Below, in pieces: positions 50,849 through 62,980 of a stretch of DNA of 64,000 nucleotides (positions are counted from its first letter, which is position 1; each line of letters starts with the position of its first letter). This DNA comes from Tubulanus polymorphus (lineage: Eukaryota > Nemertea > Palaeonemertea > Tubulaniformes > Tubulanidae). The stretch is from contig NC_134030.1 in the NCBI RefSeq assembly GCF_964204645.1, positions 3,511,855-3,575,854 on the forward strand. The letters are read 5' to 3'. The translations under genes and the position numbers were made by a program. Under the pieces are notes generated by a model. The model did not search any database, was not told the origin of the DNA, and saw only the letters and a program-made list of their open reading frames with translations.

Positions 50849-51171
50849 ACTGCAGAAGAGACTCCACCGATCGGCGTCAGCCATTTTAATGAAAGAAATT
50901 CTTAACGGAATGTCGTTATATGAAGAAAATAAAACAGGTCTAAAATCAATTCCGCTTTGTGATATGTGCATAGTTTGTGATATATTAACTGAAGCACCCT
51001 GATGACGATTATATTTATGTTCCCAAAAATATCAAAAGAGATGAATTTCTGTGCAAGAAAACAAAAAAAAAATGAAAAATATCTTTTTATCGCGCCTCTA
51101 ACCGTATCGAAATTATTTCTAGTATGCCCCGAATCAGCCACCATATGAAGATATTTTCAGGAATGAATTAT

Positions 51172-52635
51172 TCAACTTATTATCCTAGTATTTACATAGT
51201 AAATCTCCTGGCAACAGCGTTCAGCTTTACCAGTCAGTGAAGACAGGTATGTCGGTGCCTGCATATTCGTGTGGAAATGAAAAATTTTAAAACCATCTAA
51301 CTCAAGATTATCAAATATAGTTAAATGCTGCCGTAATTCATTCATGTGTTTTTTTACATATTCTTCGTTACTAACATCGGAGTTATTCAAATGATATTCA
51401 ACTCCTAATTGTCTAACGTGACTGAAAGTTCCCGCTTTAATCATCTGTTCAAAAGTTTCCCATTCACTAGATTCGACGTCTATTTTCAAATAGTCTATGA
51501 TCATCTAAAAAAAAGACAGAAAAAATAGCAAAATTCCGCATCTCTGATAAATAAGCATATAAATGTAGAGTAGAAATACGTACATTTTCATGGCCCAGAG
51601 CTTTCATAATGCTAGCAACTGTTAGTAGTTTCCATCCCATTGTATTCATACCATTCGTACCACCAACACCCAAATCGTGAAAGCTGATGTATTTTCCACG
51701 TTTATAATCGACCTGATTAATGCTTTAATGTAAAAACATACATATACGAAAACATATTTCGGAATTACATAAAAGAGACTATGTGAAAATGTAAAAAATA
51801 GGATCTCCGTTTGTTTTACCTTGGATCAAACGAATGTATTTCACAATTTAATTCTTCGGCTACACTATCGTCAAATGAATAATCATAGGCAATTCTGAAA
51901 AATAAATAGATGGAGTTTTTAAGATACCAAAAACTTATTCTTATATGGGCCCGACCCTTCAATCTTGGAGTAATCATTTGTCAAATGATTACTCCAAGCT
52001 TCAATACATTTGTTGTAATTTTATATTCGGTTCAGCCTCGATCATTTATATTATCATTTACTGAATAAATTTTGAATTGAATTGAATACGGTTTATAAGA
52101 TGTCTTACCCGAATGAATAAACCAGACAATTTCCTCTTTTCAAAGCATGTGGTTCATCGAGACACATTTCCCAACCACCGTCACCGACATTTCCAAAACG
52201 ACGCATCCGTTTACAATAGAAATTCTGGCGCAGTATTTTGCTACAATTTAAGATGAAAAGAGACATAATTAGGCTCTCTTGTTTATAATATATCGTTTAT
52301 ATGATTGTGTTCTTGCTTTTGTTACGGTGAATCCTGATCGTTGGCTTTTAGTTACCTGTGATAGAGATGAAACAACTCGGAATAAGAATTCGGGTATTCG
52401 AATTTCTTCATCTGTAATACATTACGAAATATCATTGTATCATCAGTCGAATAAACCAATGAACTCGCTTATTACGGGTTTCACTTGGCGGTGTACGTAC
52501 CTCTCTGATAGCTTTAGGCATTGAGAATTTCTTGAGCCATAGTGGATTGTCTTCACCACGCCGAAATAGAATGAAACATCCCCCAAACACAAGCACGACT
52601 GCTATAAGCAAGTATGGTAAGCGGAATCGACGCAT
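51172..52635 (-). CDS. METTL24-like methyltransferase, copy 1
   Basis: Exons: 52635-52501, 52411-52356, 52240-52109, 51894-51820, 51722-51584 and 51504-51172. All phases agree, giving 289 aa. Residues 3-25 (RFRLPYLLIAVVLVFGGCFI) form a type II membrane anchor between arginines. The FkbM-type (Methyltransf_21) fold follows: VGDGGWEMCLDE, CEIHSFDPS as the SAM-binding strand, DYLKIDVESSEWE, LGVEYHL, GFKIFHFHTN and YYVNTR. Each has a counterpart in animal METTL24. Location is probably the Golgi or ER lumen; the substrate is unknown. The 56-bp second exon (MKKFEYPNSYSELFHLYH) is too short for open-frame scans. Starts further upstream in frame (52689, 52719) are possible; 52635 is conserved with copy 2. 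Confidence 0.88.
51964..51998. repeat. Perfect 17-bp palindrome in METTL24-like copy 1 intron
   Basis: CTTGGAGTAATCATTTG, one T, then the exact complement. It is absent from the matching intron of copy 2, so it arose or was inserted after the duplication (or was lost there). Confidence 0.9.
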
Positions 52636-52719
52636 CGTTCCCGTTAGTCCGAGGATCGACAGTTGATCGTTTTTTTCTTTCAGCTGCATAATGAATACAC
52701 ATAAACGTATGATACACAA

Positions 52720-55120
52720 TCGTATAGCAGTTGATCGACTTGGTTTCTATGCACCTGGGCTGGTTCATTCAAAACCGGTTTCCTCACCACTTTTTTGACG
52801 CCGTAAAAAACCGGTTTACATATAAACATTTTGATAAGTGAGTCTTTATGCACTGCGTCATCAATACGAGCTTTGCGAGATAAATTTCCAACTGTAATTG
52901 CGAATTTTTGCGTTTATTTTTATAATTAGATTTATTTCATAACTCTCATTTTATATTGGACACATTTTGACTGGTTGCCGGTCAGTCCAATTCAATCATC
53001 GATATATTCGAATTCAAATATAATTATCTATTAATCCTCAATAAATCTTATGTTAAATTATCTATTATCAAAACTGTGTTATTTTCAAGCTGTCAATAAA
53101 TTTTCAAGTTGGTTTTCTTGTCGTATGGATGAATGTCGAATGGAGTTACTACTACACATGTACAGAGACAAAACGTTTGCAAATTCAAGTTCAAGTTCAA
53201 GGTTGGCCGGGTGACGATGTACGTACCATATGAAAGTTTAAGTGACTTTTCTTTATCTTTTTTTCCCAAGATCGTTTTGCTTTCTTTCTGACAATATTAG
53301 ATTAATACTCCTAAAGCTTCTTTCTGATCTACATGCATTTTTTCAATTCATCACTGAATAACAAAGTGTCCCTGAATATCGGGCTTTTAAAGACCACATT
53401 TTAAACATGTACAAGCCAACTCCATATAAGGGGACATCCAAAATTATGGGACATATAGCCTATCTTTGACCCAAGATTTTATATAGCACGCAATTGTATA
53501 GAACTGATGGGATTCCCAATAAGGCGATGTCATGACCGCACTGGCCCTGCGTCGTGGCAGACACATTTTCATTGTACATGTTGTAGAGAAGGTTAACGTC
53601 ATACGACATAAGACATACTAACATAAATGCGTTCTGAAGAGGCAGCGGTAATTCCTATTCATTTCATCGGATGTTTGCTTAGGCGTAAAAGGAAAATGAG
53701 AGGCATTCATGAATGATTTCCATCTAACCTGTATCTGCAACACAACTAAATCCACTCCAGTTATATCAGTAATGCTTACGTATGTAGACATACATGTTTT
53801 CGAAAATGTTCATGTACGTATTTTGTTATCGTCGATAAATAGCTCAGAATCTTAAATTTACGCACCAATTCCCATGGACCGGTGACAGACTTTTATCGCC
53901 TATGGCTAGAAACTTTTCATTCGTGTATTTACCTTATTCGACAGGTTCGAATGTATCAATTGACACCTGCCTGTGGTTTACTTTCACGATCGGATATCTT
54001 TTTTTTCACAAACCACATATGGTACGGTATCATCCGATTATAAAAGCTATACTTATTGTACGGCCCATCCGATTATAAAAGCTTACAATTAGGTGCCGGT
54101 AACTGATGTTAACTGCTTACCCGCCATGTTTATGTGAGTGTACGGCTCAATGGCCGTGGAGAAAGATGCGCCGGAGCTTGGGTGAAGCTATGGATTCGAC
54201 GTTTTGTCAAGACTTACATCTAACACATGCGCGCATCCTTTACCTCAGTAAGGATCTCTAACTTTTTGTCTCTGGAGACTGTATCCATTCGGTGGAAACT
54301 CCCATGAGGTATTTTCCCATATTTATTCCTACTCTCCACGAGCGACTGAATCTATCGTGGATCAATATACATGTATATTGAGAAGACGTCACGACACGTC
54401 ACGTCGCATGGCTACCCAGAGGATGCTTGCGGATGCAAAGCAGCAATACATATGTACATTCGATACATATATACAATATATATGGTTGTACATCCTACCC
54501 TACCGTGGCAGAGGCTTCCTTGTCTGTAATGGCCTCACCAGAGGCAGACATCTCCATAAAAATTGTGCATTAGCCTACATACCAGTAATACGGGATATCG
54601 ACAAATTCAGGTTCTGGAATTTCTCGTTTGATGGCGATAGTCAGAAAGAACCGGAAATGGGAACCTAAATCCGCCATGTTCTAGTTCATGTGCATTAAAA
54701 ATAAAAGCGGCGCTGTGGTGATGTCATATAAGAAGAAAGCAATAAGAATCGCGCTTCAAGTCATTTTAGTAAGCGTTGTTTTACTAACTATACATCGTCA
54801 CGCGTAATCCTTTAAGTATGATATCCTGACAATGTGTTGGATTCGATAAAACCTGAGTCACTTCAAGCGCTATATTACTAAAAACATAAAATTCATTACC
54901 AACACAAATTTAACCTCGATGACGCTCGAAGCAGCTAACGGAAAGTAAAGACTGGTGCCCGGGTGTCATCACGACTCTAAGGTGAATTGCAGGCTACACT
55001 GATAAATATGAAATAACATTATGAAATAAAATTGATTTTAGAAGGATTTGCAATGTAGAAAGATTATGAAATCAACGTGGAAGAAAAATATAATTAGTCC
55101 CTGGGAACATTTTGAAATGT
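52720..55120. other. Upstream region of copy 1, no gene recognised
   Basis: 52720-53760 aligns in patches with 59950-60740 upstream of copy 2 (for example AAAATTATGGG-CATATA, TAGCACGCA, TTCATTTCAT-GGATGTTTG), showing that the duplication included upstream DNA. The rest is spacer with short repeats; 54486-54560 matches the 48.8-kb repeat. Confidence 0.55.
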
Positions 55121-55129
55121 GTTTCTGTA

Positions 55130-55700
55130 CCATGGTTTCTCATTGTGACTACTGGTTGTCACCCGGTTTGAGGATTTACCCAGTAGGGATAACTGTGATA
55201 CCTCGAGTCGGTCTGATGTTGAAACCCGGGCCCAGGAATCGAACCGACAATCAAAATTGGGCCGTAAAGTGCTGCCACCAGGTGATAGCCGGCAACCAGT
55301 CTCAGCTGTCGCAAAATGTCTTTTGGCATCCTCCCCAGCACATCTTCACCCTTTAAGGAATTCGAATCCACTACGCTAAAGCTGTTCCCCGAACCCCTTG
55401 ACCTCAGGAGTCGTTGGAGTCGTTACTACTTGACCAGAATCCGGTCGTACCAATCACAGCGCTTGTAACAAACGACTTTAGGCTTCTATTGGTTTTCCCG
55501 TTAAATGGACCAATCAGCGAACGTTTTACCTAACAAGGAAGTATTTCGCAAATCGGTATATGACGTCATGCGCAACAGCGCCAGTAATGAAATCACGCTT
55601 CGTGAGGCCAGGGGGGCTAGTGGAAGCGAGTTCGGGAGTGATACCGGACCCCTGGCAAGCGTGGATGGGCCTCACCAGACCTCCAGACATAGAGCGGCAG
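55130..55700 (-). mobile_element. tRNA-like SINE candidate, copy 2 (composite)
   Basis: 55340-55670 matches 27690-28030 closely. Further along the minus strand (55320-55215) is a second tRNA-like head: TATCACCTGGTGG as A box and GGTTCGATTCC as perfect B box about 35 bases later. The two heads in tandem suggest a composite or nested element. No RNA polymerase III terminator was assigned. Confidence 0.6.
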
Positions 55701-56302
55701 CTCAATAGTTAACTCAGGGATGATCCAGAAATTTTAACTGAGAATACTCAAGCGCAGTGTTTTCCAAGATTGTTTTTATATTTCAATGAAAAATACATTT
55801 TTCTGAGAAAAGAATTTCATTCATAAAAATTGTGCATTATACGTACCAGTACCAGTAATTTCTGACAGACGCCAAAACAGCAATCGCCATAAAGATTTGA
55901 ATTGTGATTAGTTTCATCATTACTATGATTGATACATGTCTCAAATGATTAAAAGATATTCGTTCACGAGACAGCGCTAATAAGAGACAAATGTGTAAAC
56001 TATATGATTTTATTTGGAAAAAATACAAAGGTCTTTGCCATGATTGCATAAACAACAGTGCGCGGACATTCATTACAATATCGCTAGATAAGATAGACAT
56101 ATGGATCAAATTACTAAAAAAAACTGAAAGAAAGCATGAACCAAATCATTGAGGTTACATTTGATAAACTGAGCACAATAATCCCTCTCGCAGAATCTGC
56201 GACGAGGCCGGGGCGGATCCGGGAACTTTGCTAGGGGTTCATACGTATTCAAATGGACGAACAGTTTGTACAATTTGGCTTTATGAGTTGCATTTTGAGG
56301 TA

Positions 56303-57081
56303 AAGTCATACCTCGATTTAACGCCACCCTTGGGCATTCCTGATTTTGGCGGTAAATAGAGTGTGGCGGTAAATCAGGGTTTAATGTCGAGTCACTAAAA
56401 TAACTAACCTATCATCTGCTCAGTAGGCTACGATGTATATTGATGTGATGAATAAAGAAAAAAATCTGAAAAAAACATCCTTTTACAATTAAAAACTTTT
56501 TACATAATAAATATCGGGGCACATCATCAGGAAAACATCGTAGGCTAGAATAGGAATCATATCACATGCAACATTGATTGTTCATACTACGATACCAATC
56601 GCCGCAGATGATTCGTAAATCATTGTCTTATTCAATCGTATGGAAAATAATGGTCAGCTATTTTCTATCGCGAATGGATCTTTAATCCTCCCGTTTTTCT
56701 TTTACCGTTAATTCAATTCGTTTCGGTGTCGGTGCCATCTAATGAAATAGTTTTAATTACCGTACCTTACTGGTGGACTAGACTTGCAACAAAGTAAGGT
56801 GGTCATGATCGATGAACGAGGTCATCGGAATAGTTTTACGGGGGCGCATCGCAATATTATTAAAGATCAAGTTACTAAACTTTTATGATGGCGGTAAATC
56901 GGGAAATCATTTGTATAGGATTGTACCAGGAGATTACGTTTGCGGTGGCGGTATGCGAGGGGCGGTAAATCGGGGTTTTTCCTGTACATTTTAGACACGA
57001 ATGTTCAGTTTCCCATGAAATCCAGGCGGTAGGCGAGCTTGGCAGTGATTCGGGGGGGGGCGTTAAATCGATGTATGACTG
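56303..57081. mobile_element. Tc1/mariner (pogo/Tigger)-like non-autonomous DNA transposon
   Basis: Left end AGTCATACCTCGATTTAACG and right end CGTTAAATCGATGTATGACT are inverted repeats of about 25 bp, flanked by TA on both sides (56301-56302 and 57082-57083). The end sequence is of the type known for Tigger/pogo elements. Internal GGCGGTAAAT motifs recur near both ends. About 780 bp long, with no transposase open frame, so it is internally deleted. Confidence 0.75.
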
Positions 57082-57210
57082 TATATTGATGAAGACAGTA
57101 AGTACATGTTTGATACCCTCTTATCCTGGAAAGGTAGCTCGCAATCTTTTCTGCAGGCTTTAAGGGGGTTCAACGGCAACCCCCTGGATCCGCCGATGAG
57201 ACGAATCCCT

Positions 57211-57326
57211 GGGCCCGGTTTCACGAACGGGGATTAAGCCACTAATTCGGGTTAGTTTGCTAATTCGAATTACACGTATCACCTAATTCGATTTAAAAGT
57301 TAATCCCCGTTCGTGAGACCGTGCCC
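57211..57326. mobile_element. Short MITE-like inverted repeat
   Basis: TCACGAACGGGGATTAA at the left and TTAATCCCCGTTCGTGA at the right are perfect complements; arms extend through GGGC-GGT. Inside are repeated CTAATTCG motifs. It lies about 100 bases downstream of METTL24-like copy 2. Confidence 0.8.
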
Positions 57327-57430
57327 TGTCGAGAGGGGGATGCGTAATTCAAAATGGCGATTGAGCATGTATATGTAATTCTTCTAGATTTGATATGAAG
57401 GGACTACGCAATTTTTGGGAGTGAATGATT

Positions 57431-59918
57431 TTATCTGATCATCCTAGTATTTACATAGTAAATCTCCTGGCAACAGCGTTCAGCTTTACCAGTAAGTGAA
57501 GACACGTATGTCGGTGCCTGCATATTCGTGTGGAAATGATATATCTTAAAACCATCTAACTCAAGATTATCGAATATAGTTAAATGTCGTCGTAATTCAT
57601 TCATGTGTTTTTTTACATATTCTGCGTTACTAATGTTGGCTTTATTCAAATGATATTCAACTCCTAATTGTCTAACGTGACTGAAAGTTCCCGCTTTAAT
57701 CATCTGTTCAAAAGTGTCCCATTCATTAGATTCGACGTCTATTTTCAAATAGTCTATGATCATCTGAAAAGACAGAAAAAATAGCAAAATTCCGCATCTC
57801 TGATAAATAAGCATATAAATTTAGAGTAGAAATACGTACATTTTCATGGCCCAGAGCTTTCATAATGCTAGCAACTGTTAGGATTTTCCATCCCATTGTA
57901 TTCATACCATTCGTACCACCAACACCCAAATTGTGAAAGCTGATGTATTTTCCACGTTTATAATCGACCTGATTAATGCTTTAATGTAAAAACATACATA
58001 TACGAAAACATATTTCGGAATCACATAAAAGAGACTATGTGAAAATAGAAAAATAGGATATCCGTTTGTTTTACCTTGGATCAAACGAATGTATTTCACA
58101 ATTTAATTCTTCGGCTACACTATCGTCAAATGAATAATCATTGGCAATTCTGAAAAATATATTTATATATCTTTATTCGTGACAATGTTACAAGTAGAAA
58201 AATAGAAAAATAGTCAAAAAGCAAAAATAACACTATTGTTACTATTTACATAAATGGCCTAGGGGCCAAGAAACATAGACATCAGGTTAATTACTCAAGG
58301 GAGGTAGGAGTTCCAATTATCATCGTAGATTAATCAATTTAATACGAATAAATAGATGAAGTATTAGATACCAAAAACTAATTATTATATGGGTGCAACC
58401 ATTCAATACGTATTAAAGAGGGCCCATGTTCAAAACACTTCGAAAGCTATTACGATTTATAAGATGTCTTACCCGAATGAATAAACCAGGCATTTTCTTC
58501 TGTGTAAAGTAAATGGTTCATCGAAACATATTTCCCAACCACCGTCACCGACATTTCCAAAACGACGCATCTGTTTACAATTGAAACTCTTGCGCAGTAT
58601 TTTGCTACAATTTAAGATGAAAAGAGACATAATTAGGCTGTTGTTTATAATATATCGTTTATATGATTGTGTTCTTGCTTTTGTTACGGTGAATCCTGAT
58701 CGCCGGCTTTTAGTTACCTGTGATAGAGATGAAACAACTCGGAATAAGAATTCGGGTATTCGAATTTCTTCATCTGTAATACATTAAAAAATATCATTGT
58801 ATCATCGGTCGAATAAGCTTATTTCCGGATCCACTCATAAATTGGGTATTATCGATACTTATGGCGGGCTCGACCAAGACTATCGTCAGTCTACGTACCT
58901 CTCTGAGAGCAATGGGCATCGGGTATGTCTTAAGCCATAGTGAGTTGTCTACTTTTATTTCTACACTTTCCATCTGTGGTATATAATATTGAAACATGTT
59001 AATATGATTAGGCCCTAAATGTCAGTTGCGCATAAAGATAGGCGTATTGGACGATGGAATATACAACCGCTATCCATGTCCTGTTTCATTCTAGTATTTT
59101 CATTTATTTCAATAATGTTTCATAATGAATTTTTTACCATACAAATTTAATAAAGTAAAACATAATTTCAACGATGTGTTTCAATAGAGATCAACAGTGG
59201 AGATGTTGTTTTGATACAGAAGCATAATACCACGGTGATGGATGTGATCCGAAGGATATGACCGTTAATATGATAAAGACCCACTTTAAGATAAAAACCC
59301 ACAATAATTATTATATCGGGCATTTATCTTATTATCTGTCCTCCACGTTTGAGCGTGGTTATTCTACTGTAATAAGCGTTGTTTTTATGTCCATGCTGAA
59401 AAAGGTGATTTATCGGTAGAAAACTTATAACATGTTGTATTGATCTTCAAATCTGATTTCTTAAAAAAATGTGAACATGTTACACTTTTACTACGTGTGA
59501 TATAGTGGTTTGTTCGGTATAATGCCGTCTTTAAACACCAGGGGCCGGCGCTTTACAGACTGGTATTAACTTTAACCCGGGGGCTAAATCAATTCATTTT
59601 CAATTGAGTTAGCCCCCGGGTTAAAGATGACACCCAGTCTATAAAACTGACTATGAATTTAACGTAAAAACCGTGAAAGAGTATAAAGGACACATTCCGG
59701 ATTTTGCTGGTCACTGCAACGACTACGATTCGGCAGAACCTGCGGAGTTATCGGCAGGCTTGCCCGGCGGTAACGTCAGCGGTGCAGCTACATACCTCCC
59801 GGATTGCAATAGGCATCCGGTGTATCTTGTTATCTTCACCACGCCGAAATAGAATGAAATATCCTCCAAACACAAGCACGACTGCTATAAGCAAGTATGA
59901 TAAGCGGAATTGACGCAT
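57431..59918 (-). CDS. METTL24-like methyltransferase, copy 2
   Basis: Exons: 59918-59796 (membrane anchor RQFRLSYLLIAVVLVFGGYF), 58773-58718, 58604-58473, 58149-58075, 57978-57840 and 57763-57431. This gives 285 aa, with phases and exon lengths identical to copy 1 for the last five exons. The motifs VGDGGWEICFDE, CEIHSFDPR/S, DYLKIDVESNEWD, LGVEYHL and YYVNTR are kept, so it is likely functional. A further in-phase 75-bp exon lies at 58973-58899 (MESVEIKVDNSLWLKTYPMP then IALRE) with an ACAG acceptor and GTACGT donor. It repeats the end of the anchor exon and may be an extra or alternative exon. Introns are still alignable to copy 1. Confidence 0.85.
59265..59370. mobile_element. Decayed end of a family 2 hammerhead element
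   Basis: TTATCTTATTATCTGTCCTC and CACGTTTGAGCGTGGTTAT match the right end of the element at 50.6 kb (TTATCTTATTATCCGTTCAC, CACGTTTGAGTGTGGTCAT). The ribozyme core is missing. It lies in the long first intron of METTL24-like copy 2. Confidence 0.6.
59556..59641. mobile_element. Foldback element, about 86 bp
   Basis: CAGACTGG...TTTAACCCGGGGGCTAA pairs with TTAGCCCCCGGGTTAAA...CCAGTCT around TCATTTTCAATT. The same core (GGGGG-TAAA...TCAATTGAGTTA-CCCCC) appears in shorter form at 27658-27700 next to the SINE candidate. Confidence 0.8.
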
Positions 59919-60739
59919 CGTTCGCGTTCGACCGAGGATCAATCTCTCGATCATTTATACTATACTCTCAGCTGCGTCTGTGAATATACTAGTGCACATG
60001 TATAGGCCTATATTTAGATGTTCCACTGGGCTGTAAATGCGCCTGGGCTGGTTTTTTTAATAACCGGTTTCACCAGGTTTTTTTGTAAGAATGAATGGGA
60101 AATCAAGTCACTTCTACAGAGAAAAAAAACGTCTAGGTACAACACGATGTGGTTGGCCTGGTTACGACGAGGCGTATAATAATATGACATTTGAAGTTTT
60201 TTTTTTTCAGAGACCGTTGTCGCCTTCTTAAGCTATTGCTTTCCGCTGTTTATATTACAAATAATACTTCTAAAGCTTCATTCTAATCTACAGGTATTTC
60301 TATTATTTATCAAACAAGTGTCGCAAAGAATATCGGACAGAGGTGACCGTTCAAAAAAAATTCTAAGCATGAAAAAGTCAAAATTATGGGTCATATATAT
60401 TTGACCCTAAATTTGATGTAGCACGCAGCCTATTCATTTCATTGGATGTTTGTTACCTACATGTGAAAGGAGAATTTGTTTATGTAATTACAGACATGAG
60501 CCATATACATGAGTGCCATTTTTGTCATTTGGGCGCTTTGGGTGCCAAGATCCAGAGTTCCTTCAAATTGTCAAAATTTTCACAAAGATTTCCGGAAAAA
60601 GCTTCACACGTGCGACACTCATAAAGATATGAGTCTACGACACTCGTAACAGCGTGCGCTCCATATTTCGATGGACCGAGATTAATTGCGTGGCCTGAAG
60701 TATTCTTAATGAGTTCCATTTAACCTATATTCCCCCACT

Positions 60740-61930
60740 CCAATTATACTAATTGTACTACATAAGGTAAATACGTGCATGATCATTTTTGTAAACAGCC
60801 GGGTTGTTGTCAGATGAGTCTTCTTAATGTGTGCTCCTCGATTAACTGTTATTCGTACTCTTAGAAATGCTATGTAAATTTGTCGAATCATTTGACGGTA
60901 GATTTAATGCGTACGTAATGTTTGGAGTTTTTATTAAACATATCGCTGCACATTTATACATGCGTTCACTTCAATACATGCATAGATAATAAGTTCTTTT
61001 CCTTACACGTCAACTGCACGATCAACTATGCTGCTTCAATAGTTATTGGATTTTTTGCTATAAATTAATGACAGATGTGCATCCGGGTCGTCTTTTGTAA
61101 CCGTTTTTTTTATGTATCGAATGAAAACAATCAAAATGAATTTATTTTTCAGAGCATACTTACTACACAGAGACTGCATAAACCATATACTGCCGTGTGA
61201 CAGTGGTCTCAAACATTTTACAGTTGTTAGCCACCATTTTGTTCGGATAGTTTTGTTCGGTAGACTAGTCAAATGCACGCATAAGAAAAACGGCCATGAA
61301 CCTCTTGACTGGTTTCAGAAGCACTGCAACGGAATTGGATGACAACTCGCCAAGATATAATATATTGCTATATTAAGATGAATTTTATTTGAAAAGGGGA
61401 GTGATTTAATGTGTGCATTCTTGAAATGTTTGAGAATTGGAAAATCATTCTTGAAAATTATAACGAAATCTTCACGGTTATTACACGTGTTACAAATAAA
61501 AGAGAAGACACAAAAATGCCAACTCGGGACACAACAGGAAAAAGTTCCCTTTTACAAAATGGCACTAAAAAGAATCCATATTTTATCAGAAATTCATATT
61601 CCTTTTCATAATTATAAAAAAAATGTAGTTTTTTATCAAGATCAGATGTTTAGTCACAATGGACAAGGATGGATGTTCAGTATTTTGGCAATGAATTTCT
61701 CCACTCAATTAAAGTTCCAATAAAAGGCGAGTACACATAAACTATGATGATAGAAACACATTAGCGTCAAATTTAGACGTATTTCTTGAGATCACGATTT
61801 GTAGAATGTTTGATATTACCTTTACATACGTATAGCTGATAATCAAATAATGAAATAAGGATTTTCTATAAGATTTACAATTCGTACAAAAGTACCATGG
61901 AATGCGAGGAGTTAGTAAACTAGGGGTCCA
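60740..61930. other. Spacer without recognised gene
   Basis: AT-rich. Overlapping short open frames on the plus strand near 61410-61720 (up to 104 codons) show no recognised domain and no good splice signals. Confidence 0.5.
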
Positions 61931-61940
61931 GGGACACCAT

Positions 61941-62238
61941 GCCCACTTGGGAAGTGGTTCCAAATGCTCAACAATCTAACAATTTCAATATTCAACGCCC
62001 CGCAACGTTCAAAAATGTGTAAAACGTGCTGATTTTGGCGAACAACAATGGCTGCCAGTCGGCCATCTTGATTCTGACAGGGCCAGTTTTTGGGCTGAAG
62101 ATGGGTCTAGGGTAGATACATGTGTAACCCAAATATCAAAACTTCCCAAAATAACTGGATTCCGTCTACGGACGGACGGACGGACGACGGACGAAAAGTG
62201 AACGCAATAGCCCGCTGGGACTAAAGTCCCAAGTGGGC
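61941..62238. mobile_element. MITE-like element ending in GCCCACTTGGGA repeats
   Basis: GCCCACTTGGGA (61941-61952) and TCCCAAGTGGGC (62227-62238) are perfect inverted repeats. Inside are a GGACGGACGGACGGACG run near 62170 followed by GTGAACGCAATAGCCC. That combination is common in dispersed repeats of marine invertebrate genomes. No coding capacity. Confidence 0.7.
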
Positions 62239-62980
62239 TAAAAAAAATTAACGCCTTGGTTCTATAAGTTACCACCAACTAATCATAGCCACTGTCTCTG
62301 ATCCATGTTTCTCACCGCAACAAGGACAGACCGATAAGTTGTGTCAAATTTTCACCCACCCATTATGTTGGAATACGTCATAAAACATCACACATAGACA
62401 TTTATAAAATCATATTAAAAATCTTTAAATATTTTGGATTATAAAATTAATTTAAATCTTAAGACTTAACGATTATTGAAATGATATTTCGTTTTTTTAC
62501 CTTCATTTAAATCTTTGTAGCATTCTATTTTACTTTTCAAAATCATCATCTTAAGGTTTAAATTATATACATAAAAACTACAGAACGTCTTAAAAACACC
62601 AATAATCACAATAATATTAAAATTAAATTTGATAAATAATAGTTTTGAGTGGAAACAAGAACTTTCGTAGAAAAAGCACATTTCAATTTTGATCAATACA
62701 CTTCCAAACTGGGAGTCTGGGACGTGGTACTGAAACGCTCAAACATCTGACAATTACGACATCCATTCAATGACGTCTTCAAAATTTCAAAAAGATCGTC
62801 AAAAAGATGTAGATGTGTCGAGCGACTAAGGTAGAGACAGATGTGTCTAGAAGATATGTAAAAATTTTCGAGACAATCATTCAAAGCGTTTTCAAAACTT
62901 TCGAGAATAATTCTACGATGGACGAAAAGAAAACGCAACAAACACTATAACATACTAACATACGGCAGGAACCAACGCTT

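Noticed and set aside
61409-61723. 104-codon plus-strand open frame
   Set aside because: No domain, motif or splice support; lies in a repeat-rich AT spacer.
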